A stretch of 64,000 nucleotides of DNA. Source: Bacillota bacterium (lineage in GTDB: Bacteria; Bacillota_A; Clostridia; Lachnospirales; Lachnospiraceae). The notes below the pieces were generated by a model. That model searched no databases. It was given only the letters and a program-made list of their open reading frames with translations, and was not told where the DNA came from. The stretch spans positions 1-64,000 of the forward strand of contig JAEZTQ010000011.1 in NCBI GenBank assembly GCA_023443625.1, written 5' to 3'. Positions 36,012-44,497 of this stretch are shown here, piece by piece. The translations under genes were made by a program, and so were the position numbers. Each line of letters starts with the position of its first letter. Positions within the stretch are counted from its first letter, which is position 1.

Positions 36012-36511
36012 TAGTTATAAATATAGTCGGTAACGCTATCACCAATATATGTGGTATAACATTTATGCCACTAATATTACCTACCTGCTATTCTCTTATA
36101 AAATCATAGAGAAAATAAACTTCCAAAAGTTTTCTTGTTGGAAGGCTTATCATACCTATTGAAACACCCCAGCTTAAAAAACACATTAGATAGCTTTTTG
36201 ATGGAGTATTTTGTAGATAATAAATGACAAATGGTTCATATAATCCCTTATAAATCCATAATAAAGGAACGCCTTAAATATGTCAAGATTTATCTAATTA
36301 TGAGCAATATTGTTATAAAAATGGCTTAGAATGTTATTATTTAACATAATTCTTCAATAAAATTGAATGAAAGCTAAATATTCCCTATGAATTATTTAAA
36401 ACGGAAATATTTAAAATACTTAAATTGATTTATTGATGGAAAAGACCTTTTGTCTCTATTTTGAGATAACGGTTGATTATGCTAGCAATCTTTAACTTAT
36501 TTATTTGATAA
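36012..36511. other. AT-rich gap with no recognised feature
   Basis: About 500 bases between the transducer and the isochorismatase-like gene. No reading frame with an SD, strong hairpin with U-run, or repeat was found. It presumably holds the promoter of the transducer gene on the minus strand. Confidence 0.5.
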
Positions 36512-37135
36512 CTATAAAAAGTCATTTATTCTTTTAATTCCAATTTCATTTTTCTCATATTTTAACAACATTTTATTTAACACGGTTTTATTTGCTGAGA
36601 AAACACAGTCTTCAAGAATCGTAACATGATAACCTCTGTTTACTCCACCAAGAGAGGTTTTATAAACACAAGCAGTTGCATCTGCTCCAACAATATATAA
36701 CGTATTTATCATATTATCATTCAGATATTGGTCAAATTTTTTTTGAGAAAAAGCATCAGCCCTTAATTTTTTAAAGATATTATTAGATTTCATGAGCAAT
36801 TGACTGTTTAATGAAGCACCCTTGCTATTGGCTTTACACTTTCCTCTAAATAAAATCAAATCCACTACATTTGAGTACTCTTGCTTAATATAAATAATAT
36901 CGATGTTATTAACAGCAGCATACTTTATAGATTTGTTGATATTATGGATTAAATCTTTGGTATTACTATACTGTCTAACAATATCCTCTTGTACATCAAT
37001 GACTATCAATGCTGCTTGATCATTACTATAGTCGGCAATAGGCTTCCCCTTTGTTGCAGTTATTAAAAACAAAATTCTTCCTACGACAACAGCTATAATG
37101 GAAATTAAAATACAAGAAATAATAATAATCATCAT
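36512..37135 (-). CDS. Membrane-anchored isochorismatase-like cysteine hydrolase
   Basis: This 207-residue protein has one N-terminal membrane helix (MMIIIISCILISIIAVVVG) and then an isochorismatase-like domain. The candidate triad is Asp in LIVIDVQED, Lys in KKLRADAFSQ and Cys in VGADATACVYKT. Family members hydrolyse amides or vinyl ethers (nicotinamidases, N-carbamoyl amidases). A membrane anchor is unusual for this normally soluble family and suggests an extracytoplasmic substrate. AAAGGAAG sits seven bases before the ATG at 37135; an ATG ten codons earlier lacks a good SD. Confidence 0.78.
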   Translation of the reverse strand: MMIIIISCILISIIAVVVGRILFLITATKGKPIADYSNDQAALIVIDVQEDIVRQYSNTKDLIHNINKSIKYAAVNNIDIIYIKQEYSNVVDLILFRGKCKANSKGASLNSQLLMKSNNIFKKLRADAFSQKKFDQYLNDNMINTLYIVGADATACVYKTSLGGVNRGYHVTILEDCVFSANKTVLNKMLLKYEKNEIGIKRINDFL

Positions 37136-37306
37136 TTTTCTTCCTTTCGTTTGACGTTTCATCATCTAATGGGTAATCCTTTTGATAACTTGAAGTTTAC
37201 AAAGCTTTCTTAAATATTAGCATTTTATGAGTATTCTTTTGAAATTCATATGTATGGGCTCCTTTTTTAGTAGCTTCAGTGTTAAAAATCATAAAGTATT
37301 CCATTC

Positions 37307-37711
37307 TTACTTTCTTGGTTTTCCCATATAAAGATTTCCTTCATCTTGAAATCCATATTTCTGATAAAATTTATGGGCATCACGAGTGGCTAAGATGCCT
37401 CTTAATGAAGACACTTCCTTGTTGTCGTGTATTGCATCTAACAATGCCTTTCCTATTCCCATCGCTCTATAATGTTCATCTACAATAACATCACAAATAT
37501 AGTAAGTTGTTGCATAATCCGTAATTACACGTGCAAAACCTATTTGCTTACTGCTTTCTTTTAAAAATGCACCATAGCATAATGAATTATTAATAGACTT
37601 TTTTATAATTTCAATATCACGTTTATCTGCCCAATAAGTTTGCTCTAGCAGGTTTTTAATATGTTCAATTTGCATTTCTTCTTTTCCGGATTTTACAAAG
37701 TATAAAGCCAT
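37307..37711 (-). CDS. GNAT-family N-acetyltransferase
   Basis: This 134-residue acetyltransferase has an acetyl-CoA loop RAMGIGKALLDAI preceded by ICDVIVDEHY, and a C-terminal FYQKYGFQDEG, all standard for GNAT enzymes. It resembles the group with an N-terminal QTYWADKRD-like helix. Substrate unknown. AGGAGG precedes the ATG. It is probably monocistronic, since the next gene downstream (isochorismatase-like) is 170 bases away. Confidence 0.87.
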   Translation of the reverse strand: MALYFVKSGKEEMQIEHIKNLLEQTYWADKRDIEIIKKSINNSLCYGAFLKESSKQIGFARVITDYATTYYICDVIVDEHYRAMGIGKALLDAIHDNKEVSSLRGILATRDAHKFYQKYGFQDEGNLYMGKPRK

Positions 37712-37987
37712 TGGATTATCCTCCTATCATATATGATTAATTTTTCATTACTTCGCCGTTGTTATCTATGGCGAAACTAATTAATTCTTATTAAATAAAA
37801 TAATTTACTCGATTATACTTTTATAAATATTGAAAGTCAATTATTTGTAGAAAAATATGTTAATTAGCAATTAATACATAAATAGAATGCATTCGCATTA
37901 ACTGTTACTAAACTTATATGGAATTACTGGATCAAGGTTAAAATGCAACTAAAACCTGTAAAAAACATAATTAAAGGATGAGTAAAA

Positions 37988-38016
37988 TTGATATAATCTT
38001 GAATTATTTGTTATAT
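37988..38016 (+). promoter_or_regulatory. Candidate promoter of the SUKH gene
   Basis: TTGATA (37988-37993), a 17-base spacer and TTATAT (38011-38016). The surrounding gap 37712-38128 also has a hairpin TTCGCC/GGCGAA (37752-37776) next to GCGAAACTAATTAATT, which resembles the dispersed repeat at 91-124. Nothing else is visible in this gap. Confidence 0.4.
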
Positions 38017-38128
38017 TGTAGTAAACTTCCAGGTATATTATTTGGTAAAATGTATCTGAGAAAAATTGTTAATGAATCTTATGTTAAAAAGGTAAAATTA
38101 TATTTGACAGTAGGGGAGAAGAGACATT

Positions 38129-38614
38129 ATGCTAAATAAAATTGATGAAGTGGCAACTAAAAAAGGATGGATTACTGAAAAGAAAGATACACCGAATTTT
38201 GACTTGCATAAAAGCATAGTTAACAGATACGGAAGTTTCCCCGCTGATTGGACGGAGTTTATTTCTAATATAGACAGTCTAGTAAATGAGGCTGAAACAG
38301 TTTGGTTTCTATGTTCTAAAGATTATAAAGAGCAAGACGAAGGCTCTTTTCGTTGGAATGAATGGGAATTAATTAGTCAGCAAGCTGCCTTTGATAATAG
38401 AGACAAGCAATGGCAAGATAGTATCTACCACTTTTGGGATGCTCATTTGCCTATTGTTTTATCTGTTGGTAATGGATATGAATACTATGCAATCCGTTTG
38501 TTAGATGGGTTTATAGTTTATGGTTATGAGCCGGAGTTTGAGGAATATGAAGAAGTAGCCAAATCTTTTACTGAATTTATTGAAAAGATAATCAGTGGTG
38601 AAATTGATTTGTAA
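38129..38614 (+). CDS. SMI1/KNR4 (SUKH)-family protein
   Basis: This 161-residue protein is read as SUKH from RYGSFPADWTEFI near residue 30, a central WFLCSKDY and a late LPIVLSVGNGYEYYAIRL followed by FEEYEEVAKSFTEFIE. Such proteins are commonly immunity proteins in polymorphic-toxin systems, or orphan relatives. No toxin gene is adjacent. AGGGGAGAAG precedes the ATG. It is the last chromosomal gene before the tRNA that serves as integration site. Confidence 0.75.
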   Translation: MLNKIDEVATKKGWITEKKDTPNFDLHKSIVNRYGSFPADWTEFISNIDSLVNEAETVWFLCSKDYKEQDEGSFRWNEWELISQQAAFDNRDKQWQDSIYHFWDAHLPIVLSVGNGYEYYAIRLLDGFIVYGYEPEFEEYEEVAKSFTEFIEKIISGEIDL

Positions 38615-38690
38615 CCTATTGCCTCACAATTATAGAAAGTCAATCAGTAATCAATTAAAGTATGCTATTAATCAATTAAACAAAAATATC

Positions 38691-38719
38691 TTGACATTTG
38701 TTTGAATTTATATTATATT
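38691..38719 (+). promoter_or_regulatory. Promoter of tRNA-Gly
   Basis: TTGACA (38691-38696), exactly 17 bases, TATATT (38714-38719), 30 bases upstream of the tRNA. Confidence 0.8.
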
Positions 38720-38748
38720 TTGAAATGCGCTTTGAAAATTAATAATGT

Positions 38749-38820
38749 GCGCGAGTGGCTCAGTGGTGGAGTATCGCCTTGCCAAGGCGAGGGTCGCGGG
38801 TTCGAATCCCGTCTCGCGCT
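38749..38820 (+). tRNA. tRNA-Gly (GCC)
   Basis: A full cloverleaf: acceptor GCGCGAG/CTCGCGC, D arm, anticodon stem TCGCC/GGCGA with loop TTGCCAA (anticodon GCC), and T arm GCGGG-TTCGAAT-CCCGT. The discriminator is T and CCA is not encoded. Its 3' half is the target site of the tyrosine integrase encoded downstream, and the integration leaves the tRNA intact. Confidence 0.97.
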
Positions 38821-38823
38821 TAA
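38799..38823 (+). other. Attachment-site core at the tRNA 3' end (attL)
   Basis: The 25 bases from the T loop through the tRNA end (GGTTCGAATCC...CGCGCTTAA) recur identically at 53590-53614. Degenerate copies are at 53791, 55783, 56071, 57057 and 60196. These define the ends of integrated elements. Confidence 0.9.
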
Positions 38824-38833
38824 TGAAATAGTT

Positions 38834-38869
38834 GGGAAGTCTTGATTTTTCAAGACTTCCCGATTTTTT
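38834..38869 (+). terminator. Terminator of tRNA-Gly, next to integrase arm-type sites
   Basis: GGGAAGTCTTG pairs with CAAGACTTCCC, followed by GATTTTTTT. Immediately after, GTGTCTATAGCCTGTATAC (38873-38891) resembles, in inverse orientation, the arm-type repeats at 45813 and 53512. Confidence 0.9.
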
Positions 38870-38904
38870 TATGTGTCTATAGCCTGTATACACTTGTAGA
38901 CAGC

Positions 38905-40116
38905 TTACAAAGCCTTTGTTATGAGGTCATAGGTTTCTTTTTCCGTCAGTGGATTATAGATATATCCCAAGGTAGTATTTAAGTTGCTATGTCCAAGCAA
39001 CTCGCGTATACAGTCTAGTGGGACTCCATTGGCATTTAGATTACTTGCAAAGGTCTTACGCATTTTATGTGTTGATTTTGTTGCTACTCCTTGTCGTTCA
39101 GCGTACTTTTCAAGCACATAAGCAACCTGTCTTGAAGTAATTCTCTTTCCATCTCTCACGAAAATATATTCGCTCTGATGTTCCAATTTTTGCAGGATTT
39201 GAATTGCTTTTGGAATTAATACAATAAATCTATCCCTGTTGGTTTTGGTGTGCTCTACAATCTCATACTGGTTTGTAATCTGATTTCTGACTTCTTCACA
39301 AACTATATGCAGATGATTAATATCGCAATAATCTACCCATTTCAATGCAACCAATTCCCCAACACGCAGGCCAAGCAGGAAATTAAGCTTTACCGCAAGG
39401 AATACTATGTCATGGGTTTCCGAATACATATGGTCAAGATACCGATTTAATTCTTTCAGTTCATCAGAATTATAGGTCTCTGTTTTGCCTATCTTTCTTA
39501 CTACCTGCTTGAATTTAACAAGTATCTGCACCTTTTCCATAGGGTTTACTGATAGGTACTTTTTTCTTATGGCATATTCAAACATACCATTCAGGATAGT
39601 TTTAATATTTCCCCATTCCTTTCGGGGAAGATTAAATTCCCTGATAATACGGTTACATTCCGTTTCAATCATTAATTCATCAATCTTTTTTATATTTGCT
39701 CCATGAAGGATTGATGTTTCAAAGTACTTTCGGTAATGTTGTTCATGCCTTTTAATGGTGTTCTGGCTATTTGTTACGGTTTTCTTATATGCCAGCCATT
39801 CTTCAAATAGTTCATGACCTGTCATTTTTTCAATGTGCGAATCGGAAAAATATATCGGTATCAGCTTGTCCAATAATTCTTTCTCTGTCTGTGCTTTGAC
39901 ATTCTTTCTCTTTCCGTTGGCTTCCCTATAGCACGTTTGCCACCGTCCGTTATTTGAAGATGGTGGAGTTATAGAGTAAGGATGAAGCTTCTTTATTTGC
40001 TCTCTTTTAGTAGACATAAGTTTATCAAGCACACTGTCTACACTAAGTATACCGTAGTCAAGAGCGTCTTTCAATAAAGAAAGATTAGAATTTGTCGAAT
40101 AGTTGTTTGTGTCCAT
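38905..40116 (-). CDS. Tyrosine recombinase / integrase of the tRNA-Gly element
   Basis: This is a 403-residue phage/ICE-type integrase. An N-terminal arm-binding region and a SAM-like core-binding domain (about residues 95-190) precede the catalytic domain. Catalytic residues seen are Arg in LGLRVGELVAL, His and Arg in HKMRKTFAS, His in LLGHSNLNTTLG and Tyr in GYIYNP. It should integrate the element into the tRNA-Gly gene 85 bases away. AAAGGTGG is six bases before the ATG, but it can pair with an upstream CCACCTT, which may hold translation down. No excisionase gene is obvious. Confidence 0.93.
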   Translation of the reverse strand: MDTNNYSTNSNLSLLKDALDYGILSVDSVLDKLMSTKREQIKKLHPYSITPPSSNNGRWQTCYREANGKRKNVKAQTEKELLDKLIPIYFSDSHIEKMTGHELFEEWLAYKKTVTNSQNTIKRHEQHYRKYFETSILHGANIKKIDELMIETECNRIIREFNLPRKEWGNIKTILNGMFEYAIRKKYLSVNPMEKVQILVKFKQVVRKIGKTETYNSDELKELNRYLDHMYSETHDIVFLAVKLNFLLGLRVGELVALKWVDYCDINHLHIVCEEVRNQITNQYEIVEHTKTNRDRFIVLIPKAIQILQKLEHQSEYIFVRDGKRITSRQVAYVLEKYAERQGVATKSTHKMRKTFASNLNANGVPLDCIRELLGHSNLNTTLGYIYNPLTEKETYDLITKAL

Positions 40117-40122
40117 ATTACG

Positions 40123-40138
40123 CCACCTTTGAAGGTGG
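40123..40138 (-). promoter_or_regulatory. SD-sequestering hairpin of the integrase mRNA
   Basis: In the minus-strand transcript, CCACCTT is followed at once by CAAAGGTGG, giving a stem of at least five G/C-rich pairs (CCACC/GGTGG) that covers the integrase SD. Translation of the integrase would need this stem to open. Confidence 0.55.
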
Positions 40139-40306
40139 TGTAAGGAATTAGAGTGTTTTGGGTTTATAATGGGATTTGTTGGATTTATTATAAGATTATT
40201 TAGTTTCTATGGATTAAGAATTTTCATGAGGTTATATTTATAAATTGATTTTATGGTTTTATATTATGATTTTTGTTTGTTTGGTAATTCCTCACACCTG
40301 ATTTTA

Positions 40307-41317
40307 CTAATTACTGTTGAATGGTGTATCAGCTTTCGAAGCGGAGCGAAGACCATACAAATAATCACGAGTATCAAATTCCTGCCATACACCGGGGGCA
40401 GTATATACCCTGACACGGTGTATGCGTCTTAACCATGCCTGATAAGTTTCTGGTTGTTCCATTCGGATATTATGGTATTGGTCTTCCAACTTCCAGTTAG
40501 AAACAATGTAAACGTAATTGAAACACGCTTGTCGGTTGTTATATCTGGCAGGAAGCTGTAAAGGGTAGATATCCAGATAGTTCAGCATACTGCCAATCGG
40601 TAAATCACTTCTAAATTCTTCGAACACTAAGACATCCTCACCAGAGTATGTATCAAAAGGATGCTTATAATCAGTCACACGGTAAGCACTGGCATCTCCA
40701 TGACTGTCAAGAATATTCCTTGACTTACCATAACCGGTAGCACCGCTTACATACGTAACAAGTAAATTGAACCGTCGTTCTGATTTATAGCGATTAGAAA
40801 GGATTTCTAATCTAGCCTTATCTATATGCTGTAAATTTAAAAGGTTATCGGGATTAATTTCTAATATTTCCACATTGGAATAACCATCTTTAATCATTTG
40901 ATACAGGTTTTCCAAATCGCTTCTTTTACCTTGCCCCATTTTTGGTATTGTTCCCCATTCTTCAAAAGTTTCCTTTAAATTAGTCGTTTCTTTTTCTGTA
41001 TCTATCCTTTTGTCTTCTTTACGGATATAATCACGGTTTTCCTGTGGACTTGCTTGCGCCATTTCGATATGAGCCGTTGGAAATGATTTCTTTATACTGG
41101 AGAAGTAAATCGGGTTTTTCAGGTGAATATATAGGTGCGTATGTAAGGTTTTTGCTATTTCATCACACATACACCAATATAGGATATTATCCCACTGTTT
41201 CAAGGTTTCTTTGATTGCCTGATGAGAACATTTTTTATGCTTATCAGGATTATTAAAAGTTAATTGAAATTTTCGGCTCCTATGATTATTTCCTATGTTT
41301 TTCTTTTTATCTGCCAT
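40307..41317 (-). CDS. CRESS-type replication initiator (HUH endonuclease plus SF3 helicase)
   Basis: This 336-residue Rep is of the kind found in CRESS-DNA viruses and related bacterial plasmids. Motif I is FQLTFNN (residues 17-23), motif II HTHLYIHL (His59, His61) and motif III YIRK with catalytic Tyr97 and Lys100. The SF3 helicase part has Walker A GATGYGKS (192-199), Walker B VLVFEEF and motif C ending YIVSN. It nicks a stem-loop origin and unwinds DNA for rolling-circle replication. A matching stem-loop with TAGTATTAC lies 100 bases upstream (41418-41443). It probably lets the excised element replicate. Confidence 0.87.
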   Translation of the reverse strand: MADKKKNIGNNHRSRKFQLTFNNPDKHKKCSHQAIKETLKQWDNILYWCMCDEIAKTLHTHLYIHLKNPIYFSSIKKSFPTAHIEMAQASPQENRDYIRKEDKRIDTEKETTNLKETFEEWGTIPKMGQGKRSDLENLYQMIKDGYSNVEILEINPDNLLNLQHIDKARLEILSNRYKSERRFNLLVTYVSGATGYGKSRNILDSHGDASAYRVTDYKHPFDTYSGEDVLVFEEFRSDLPIGSMLNYLDIYPLQLPARYNNRQACFNYVYIVSNWKLEDQYHNIRMEQPETYQAWLRRIHRVRVYTAPGVWQEFDTRDYLYGLRSASKADTPFNSN

Positions 41318-41417
41318 TCTGGTTCCTTTCTATATTCTAGCACAGTGCCGACACAATGGAAGGATGAGCCGGAAGCATTGATTTTAAAGGGATGTATCAT
41401 TTTTTGACACTGACACC

Positions 41418-41443
41418 GAAGTCCTGGTAATACTACGAACTTC
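41418..41443 (-). other. Rolling-circle replication origin candidate (CRESS-like stem-loop)
   Basis: On the minus strand the stem GAAGT/ACTTC encloses a 16-base loop containing TAGTATTAC (41435-41427), which matches the circovirus/nanovirus nonanucleotide at all nine positions. It is about 100 bases upstream of the rep start codon. A second small hairpin, GTCGGC-AA-GCCGAC (41456-41469), is next to it and may be part of the Rep-binding region. Confidence 0.7.
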
Positions 41444-41515
41444 CATGGAGGAGCAGTCGGCAAGCCGACCACTCCACCATCTGCCTACCTATGTAACACA
41501 ACACAATCAGAAGCT

Positions 41516-42724
41516 CTATCGATTCATAGCTCTACGTATATTATCATTCAGCTTATCAAAATCACTTATTCTTACAACCTTTACTCTTTCAATGTCCTTC
41601 CCATCCTCAAGCAAGTACCCTTCTCCTGTTCTATTGTTTGCCGTCATTTTATCTTTGTAATCAGAAAACAACATATTTTTTTGTTCCTTTGATAAGTTAC
41701 CTAATGCCAGTATTGATTTAAATTGATCTCTTGCACCTGCTTTAAAATGCTCTGCATCAGCACGTTGTACCCCTATCAATAAGATTATGCCAAGGCTTCT
41801 TCCCATAAACAGCATGTTTGCTACCATTGTTTTCAGCTCATCAGCCTGCTTTTTTTCCTGTGCAGCTATTAATGCTCCATATTCGTCAACTAGAAGTACC
41901 CTTTTTTGTTTATTACGTTGCTCGTCATTAGCCTCTAAACGCTCTGTAAATTCCTTATAGAAAGTTCTAATTCCATTGGGAACTTCCTCATAGCCATAAA
42001 AATTTTTAGTGTCTGCAAACTGCGAGAAACTAGCTTTTTTGTAATCGCAAATTGTAAAACTAATATCCGGTTTATATTCTGCCAAAGACCCCAATATTAC
42101 TAATAACGAATAGCTTTTCCCACTTTCGGTGCGTCCGACGCATAAAAGGTTTATCATATTGCGTGTCATGTAATCACTGTTAACTGCAATTATATTCGGG
42201 GTATCATATTTTTTTGGTAAAACATATAATACGATTTTTTTAATATCCTTTTTACTATAATTGATTTCGTATATATGCCCCCTTAATGCAATATCTAATT
42301 GAGCAATATGCTTTTCAAAATCTAAAATTGATAACCCATTATTATTGAAAGTATAAATAACGCCATGCTTTTTATTTCTGTCCTTTTTCTTGGAAAGCAA
42401 TCTTGGATATTCCCCAACACTATTAGTGAAATTAAATTTTGAAAACCGTCTTTTATAAATAAAATTGAGAAGAACTGGGGTTCTCATAAATTGTATTATT
42501 CCAATCAAGAAAACAATACCTATAAGAATAAGCAATACATTTTCTACAAATCTTACATATGAATATAAGAGGAAAGTATCATTTAAGGGTAGCAGCCCAT
42601 AAAGAATATTCTTCTTTTCCCATACTATACAAGCTACTATTAAATAAACGATTAACAACGCCCATTTCCAGTAATATCCTATCGTTTCGAATATAATATT
42701 AATTATCTGTTTTACAGTATACAT
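41516..42724 (-). CDS. FtsK/SpoIIIE-like DNA translocase of the mobile element
   Basis: This 402-residue protein has two N-terminal membrane helices (about residues 15-35 and 50-78), then an FtsK-type motor. Walker A is GRTESGKSYS, and Walker B is VLLVDEYGAL. Related proteins in small ICEs and Tn916-like elements act as coupling or translocation ATPases. The pairing with a Rep resembles elements transferred by rolling-circle/FtsK mechanisms. It has GAGAGG before the ATG. It is cotranscribed with the small gene upstream (42800-43168) and probably with rep. Confidence 0.85.
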   Translation of the reverse strand: MYTVKQIINIIFETIGYYWKWALLIVYLIVACIVWEKKNILYGLLPLNDTFLLYSYVRFVENVLLILIGIVFLIGIIQFMRTPVLLNFIYKRRFSKFNFTNSVGEYPRLLSKKKDRNKKHGVIYTFNNNGLSILDFEKHIAQLDIALRGHIYEINYSKKDIKKIVLYVLPKKYDTPNIIAVNSDYMTRNMINLLCVGRTESGKSYSLLVILGSLAEYKPDISFTICDYKKASFSQFADTKNFYGYEEVPNGIRTFYKEFTERLEANDEQRNKQKRVLLVDEYGALIAAQEKKQADELKTMVANMLFMGRSLGIILLIGVQRADAEHFKAGARDQFKSILALGNLSKEQKNMLFSDYKDKMTANNRTGEGYLLEDGKDIERVKVVRISDFDKLNDNIRRAMNR

Positions 42725-42799
42725 ATCTAACCTCTCTTTCTAAGTTTGGGGAAGGAACGCTCTTGCATCCTCCCCAAAGATTTTGCCAATATTGGCATT

Positions 42800-43168
42800 C
42801 TACTTAGCCTTACTGAAATCGATAAATTCTGCTGATTCAGCTGTAGCAGTTGAGACCATTTCACCTTGAATCGCATAGGTTGTAACTACACAATTAATTA
42901 GGCGAATATATGGGTATTGCCTAATTGCGACAGCTTTTACTATCGCAGAATCCTCCACATTTGAAAGCGGGTCTTTCCCTGCAAACTTTACGGTAAGTAA
43001 TTTAAGTCGCCCACTTCCTTGAAGTGCAACAGTAAGGCGTACCCCAGTCCGAGTATCTGCCTTCTTACCATTTTCGTAATCAAAGTAATCCGATTTCTCG
43101 ACAAGTATAGCGAAATCTTGACCTCCATTTACCGCTTCTAGGGTTGTTACCAATTTGTTGTTTGCCAT
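42800..43168 (-). CDS. Small element protein upstream of FtsK-like gene
   Basis: This 122-residue soluble protein with no family I can name starts MANNKLVTTLEAVNGGQDF and ends in a short acidic/basic tail. It looks like a compact beta-rich protein (VRLTVALQGSGRLKLLTVKF). The ATG at 43168 follows AAAGGAG and is chosen over an upstream start 18 codons earlier. It is the first gene of the leftward element operon, divergent from the XRE regulator. A DNA-binding or transfer-related role is an inference from position. Confidence 0.7.
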   Translation of the reverse strand: MANNKLVTTLEAVNGGQDFAILVEKSDYFDYENGKKADTRTGVRLTVALQGSGRLKLLTVKFAGKDPLSNVEDSAIVKAVAIRQYPYIRLINCVVTTYAIQGEMVSTATAESAEFIDFSKAK

Positions 43169-43254
43169 TTGCTTTTCTCCTTTTTCACTTGTTCCTTTTA
43201 AGAAACTATTTTTTATAACCAAAGGTTACTATAAAAAGTTTAAAGTATATGGAT

Positions 43255-43385
43255 GTATACTTCAAATTACATCCCTTGTTTATATACTTCTTTGTCGTAT
43301 GTATACTGTACTTTTATGTATGAATACAAAACTTTTTTGTATACTTATGTGATTGAAAAGCGTATAATTTGCCACATAGTATACA
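43255..43385. promoter_or_regulatory. Divergent control region with repeated TGTATACTT-like sites
   Basis: GTATACT or close variants occur about five times (near 43256, 43282, 43303, 43341 and 43377) between the leftward transfer operon and the rightward XRE gene. Repeated short palindromes of this sort are typical operators for the adjacent XRE protein. Confidence 0.6.
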
Positions 43386-43407
43386 GAAATTTTTAAGGAG
43401 AATACTT

Positions 43408-44064
43408 ATGGTTGAACAAAATGATAATCTTTCAGAAAAAGTAATTCAGGCAAAAGAAGCAGCACGCGAGTATTTAAAGGATTATAGAAAATCTAAAAAT
43501 TTATCTCAGGAAAAATTGGCTAATCAAATCCATGTAAGCAAGCCAACAATTGAAGGTGCAGAGAGCGGAACGAGAGATGCTACTATAGATACTGCTTTAT
43601 CAATAGCTATTGAATGCGGAGTTAGCTTAGACTCATTATACGGTTTGCCCCAACATGCAAATACCGACTTAATGATAAATATTCTTCTGGCATTAAGCAA
43701 AGTTATTTGTTATGGATACAAAAAAAGCTCTTGGAAGTGTTCATGTGGAAAAGAGTACAAAGGGGAGGAACACTTTTTATACATTGTTAAAGAATTTGCT
43801 GAATACTTAAATGAAATACAACAGTTGGAATATGAAAGATCATTACAGCCATATTTTATGAATAATGAAATATACAGCAAAAAACGTGAAGGGATTCAAG
43901 AAAAGTATAGATCATATCTAAAGAGTATTTTTGATAATATTGATGCTGAAACAAGAGTTTATAATGATGCAGATTTAATGCTTGGAGATATTGAATCATT
44001 AAGAATTTTACAAAACACTTTTATGGCAGGCGTTTCATCCTTAATCGAGCAGGATAAGATATAA
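43408..44064 (+). CDS. XRE-family regulator of the mobile element
   Basis: This 218-residue protein has an N-terminal Cro/C1-type helix-turn-helix (DYRKSKNLSQEKLANQI, then VSKPTIEGAESG) at about residues 20-75. A central CxC motif (WKCSCGKEYKGEEHF) may bind a metal or carry redox-sensitive cysteines. The ATG at 43408 has AAGGAG upstream. Lying divergent from the transfer and replication genes across an array of TGTATACTT-like sites, it probably represses that operon. Confidence 0.85.
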   Translation: MVEQNDNLSEKVIQAKEAAREYLKDYRKSKNLSQEKLANQIHVSKPTIEGAESGTRDATIDTALSIAIECGVSLDSLYGLPQHANTDLMINILLALSKVICYGYKKSSWKCSCGKEYKGEEHFLYIVKEFAEYLNEIQQLEYERSLQPYFMNNEIYSKKREGIQEKYRSYLKSIFDNIDAETRVYNDADLMLGDIESLRILQNTFMAGVSSLIEQDKI

Positions 44065-44172
44065 AGGAACTATCATCTCCCTCTGAATTCATTGAGACAT
44101 GAAAAATCCAGTGATTAAGTCTTATTGACTTATTCGCTGGATTTTAATTTTAGTATAATATATACCAATCGC

Positions 44173-44352
44173 TTAGCTCTCCTCTGTCTCTTCAAGATTT
44201 CTCAAAGCAACTCGGACTGCTTCTACAACAAAAGCAGTAAAAGTACAATCTTTACCCTCTATTGCCGCTTCTACTTCCTTAATTATATCATTTGGAAAAC
44301 GGATTGACTTATTAGTTGTGCTAGGAATAATCGGAATTTTAAATTTTTCCAT
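44173..44352 (-). CDS. Small ribbon-helix-helix protein
   Basis: A 59-residue frame begins MEKFKIPIIPSTTNKSIRFP and ends with VEAVRVALRNLEETEES. The KSIRFPxDIIxEVEAAI and TFTAFVVEAVRVAL segments fit the Arc/MetJ-like ribbon-helix-helix pattern. AGGAGG sits six bases before the ATG. It is on the strand opposite to its neighbours, between the XRE gene and the beta-helix gene; a leader region with AGGAGGTAAAATA for the next gene lies just to its right. It is probably a DNA-binding accessory or transfer-control protein of the element. Confidence 0.75.
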   Translation of the reverse strand: MEKFKIPIIPSTTNKSIRFPNDIIKEVEAAIEGKDCTFTAFVVEAVRVALRNLEETEES

Positions 44353-44497
44353 ATCTTACCTCCTAAATTACATTTATAATACAATTCTAGAAGACAATTA
44401 CGCACATGTATGCATTGCATACGTTGCACATATGTGTTGCTTTAACATTTTTGATGTGATATATTGTAAGAAAAAGCAGAATTTAGGAGGTAAAATA

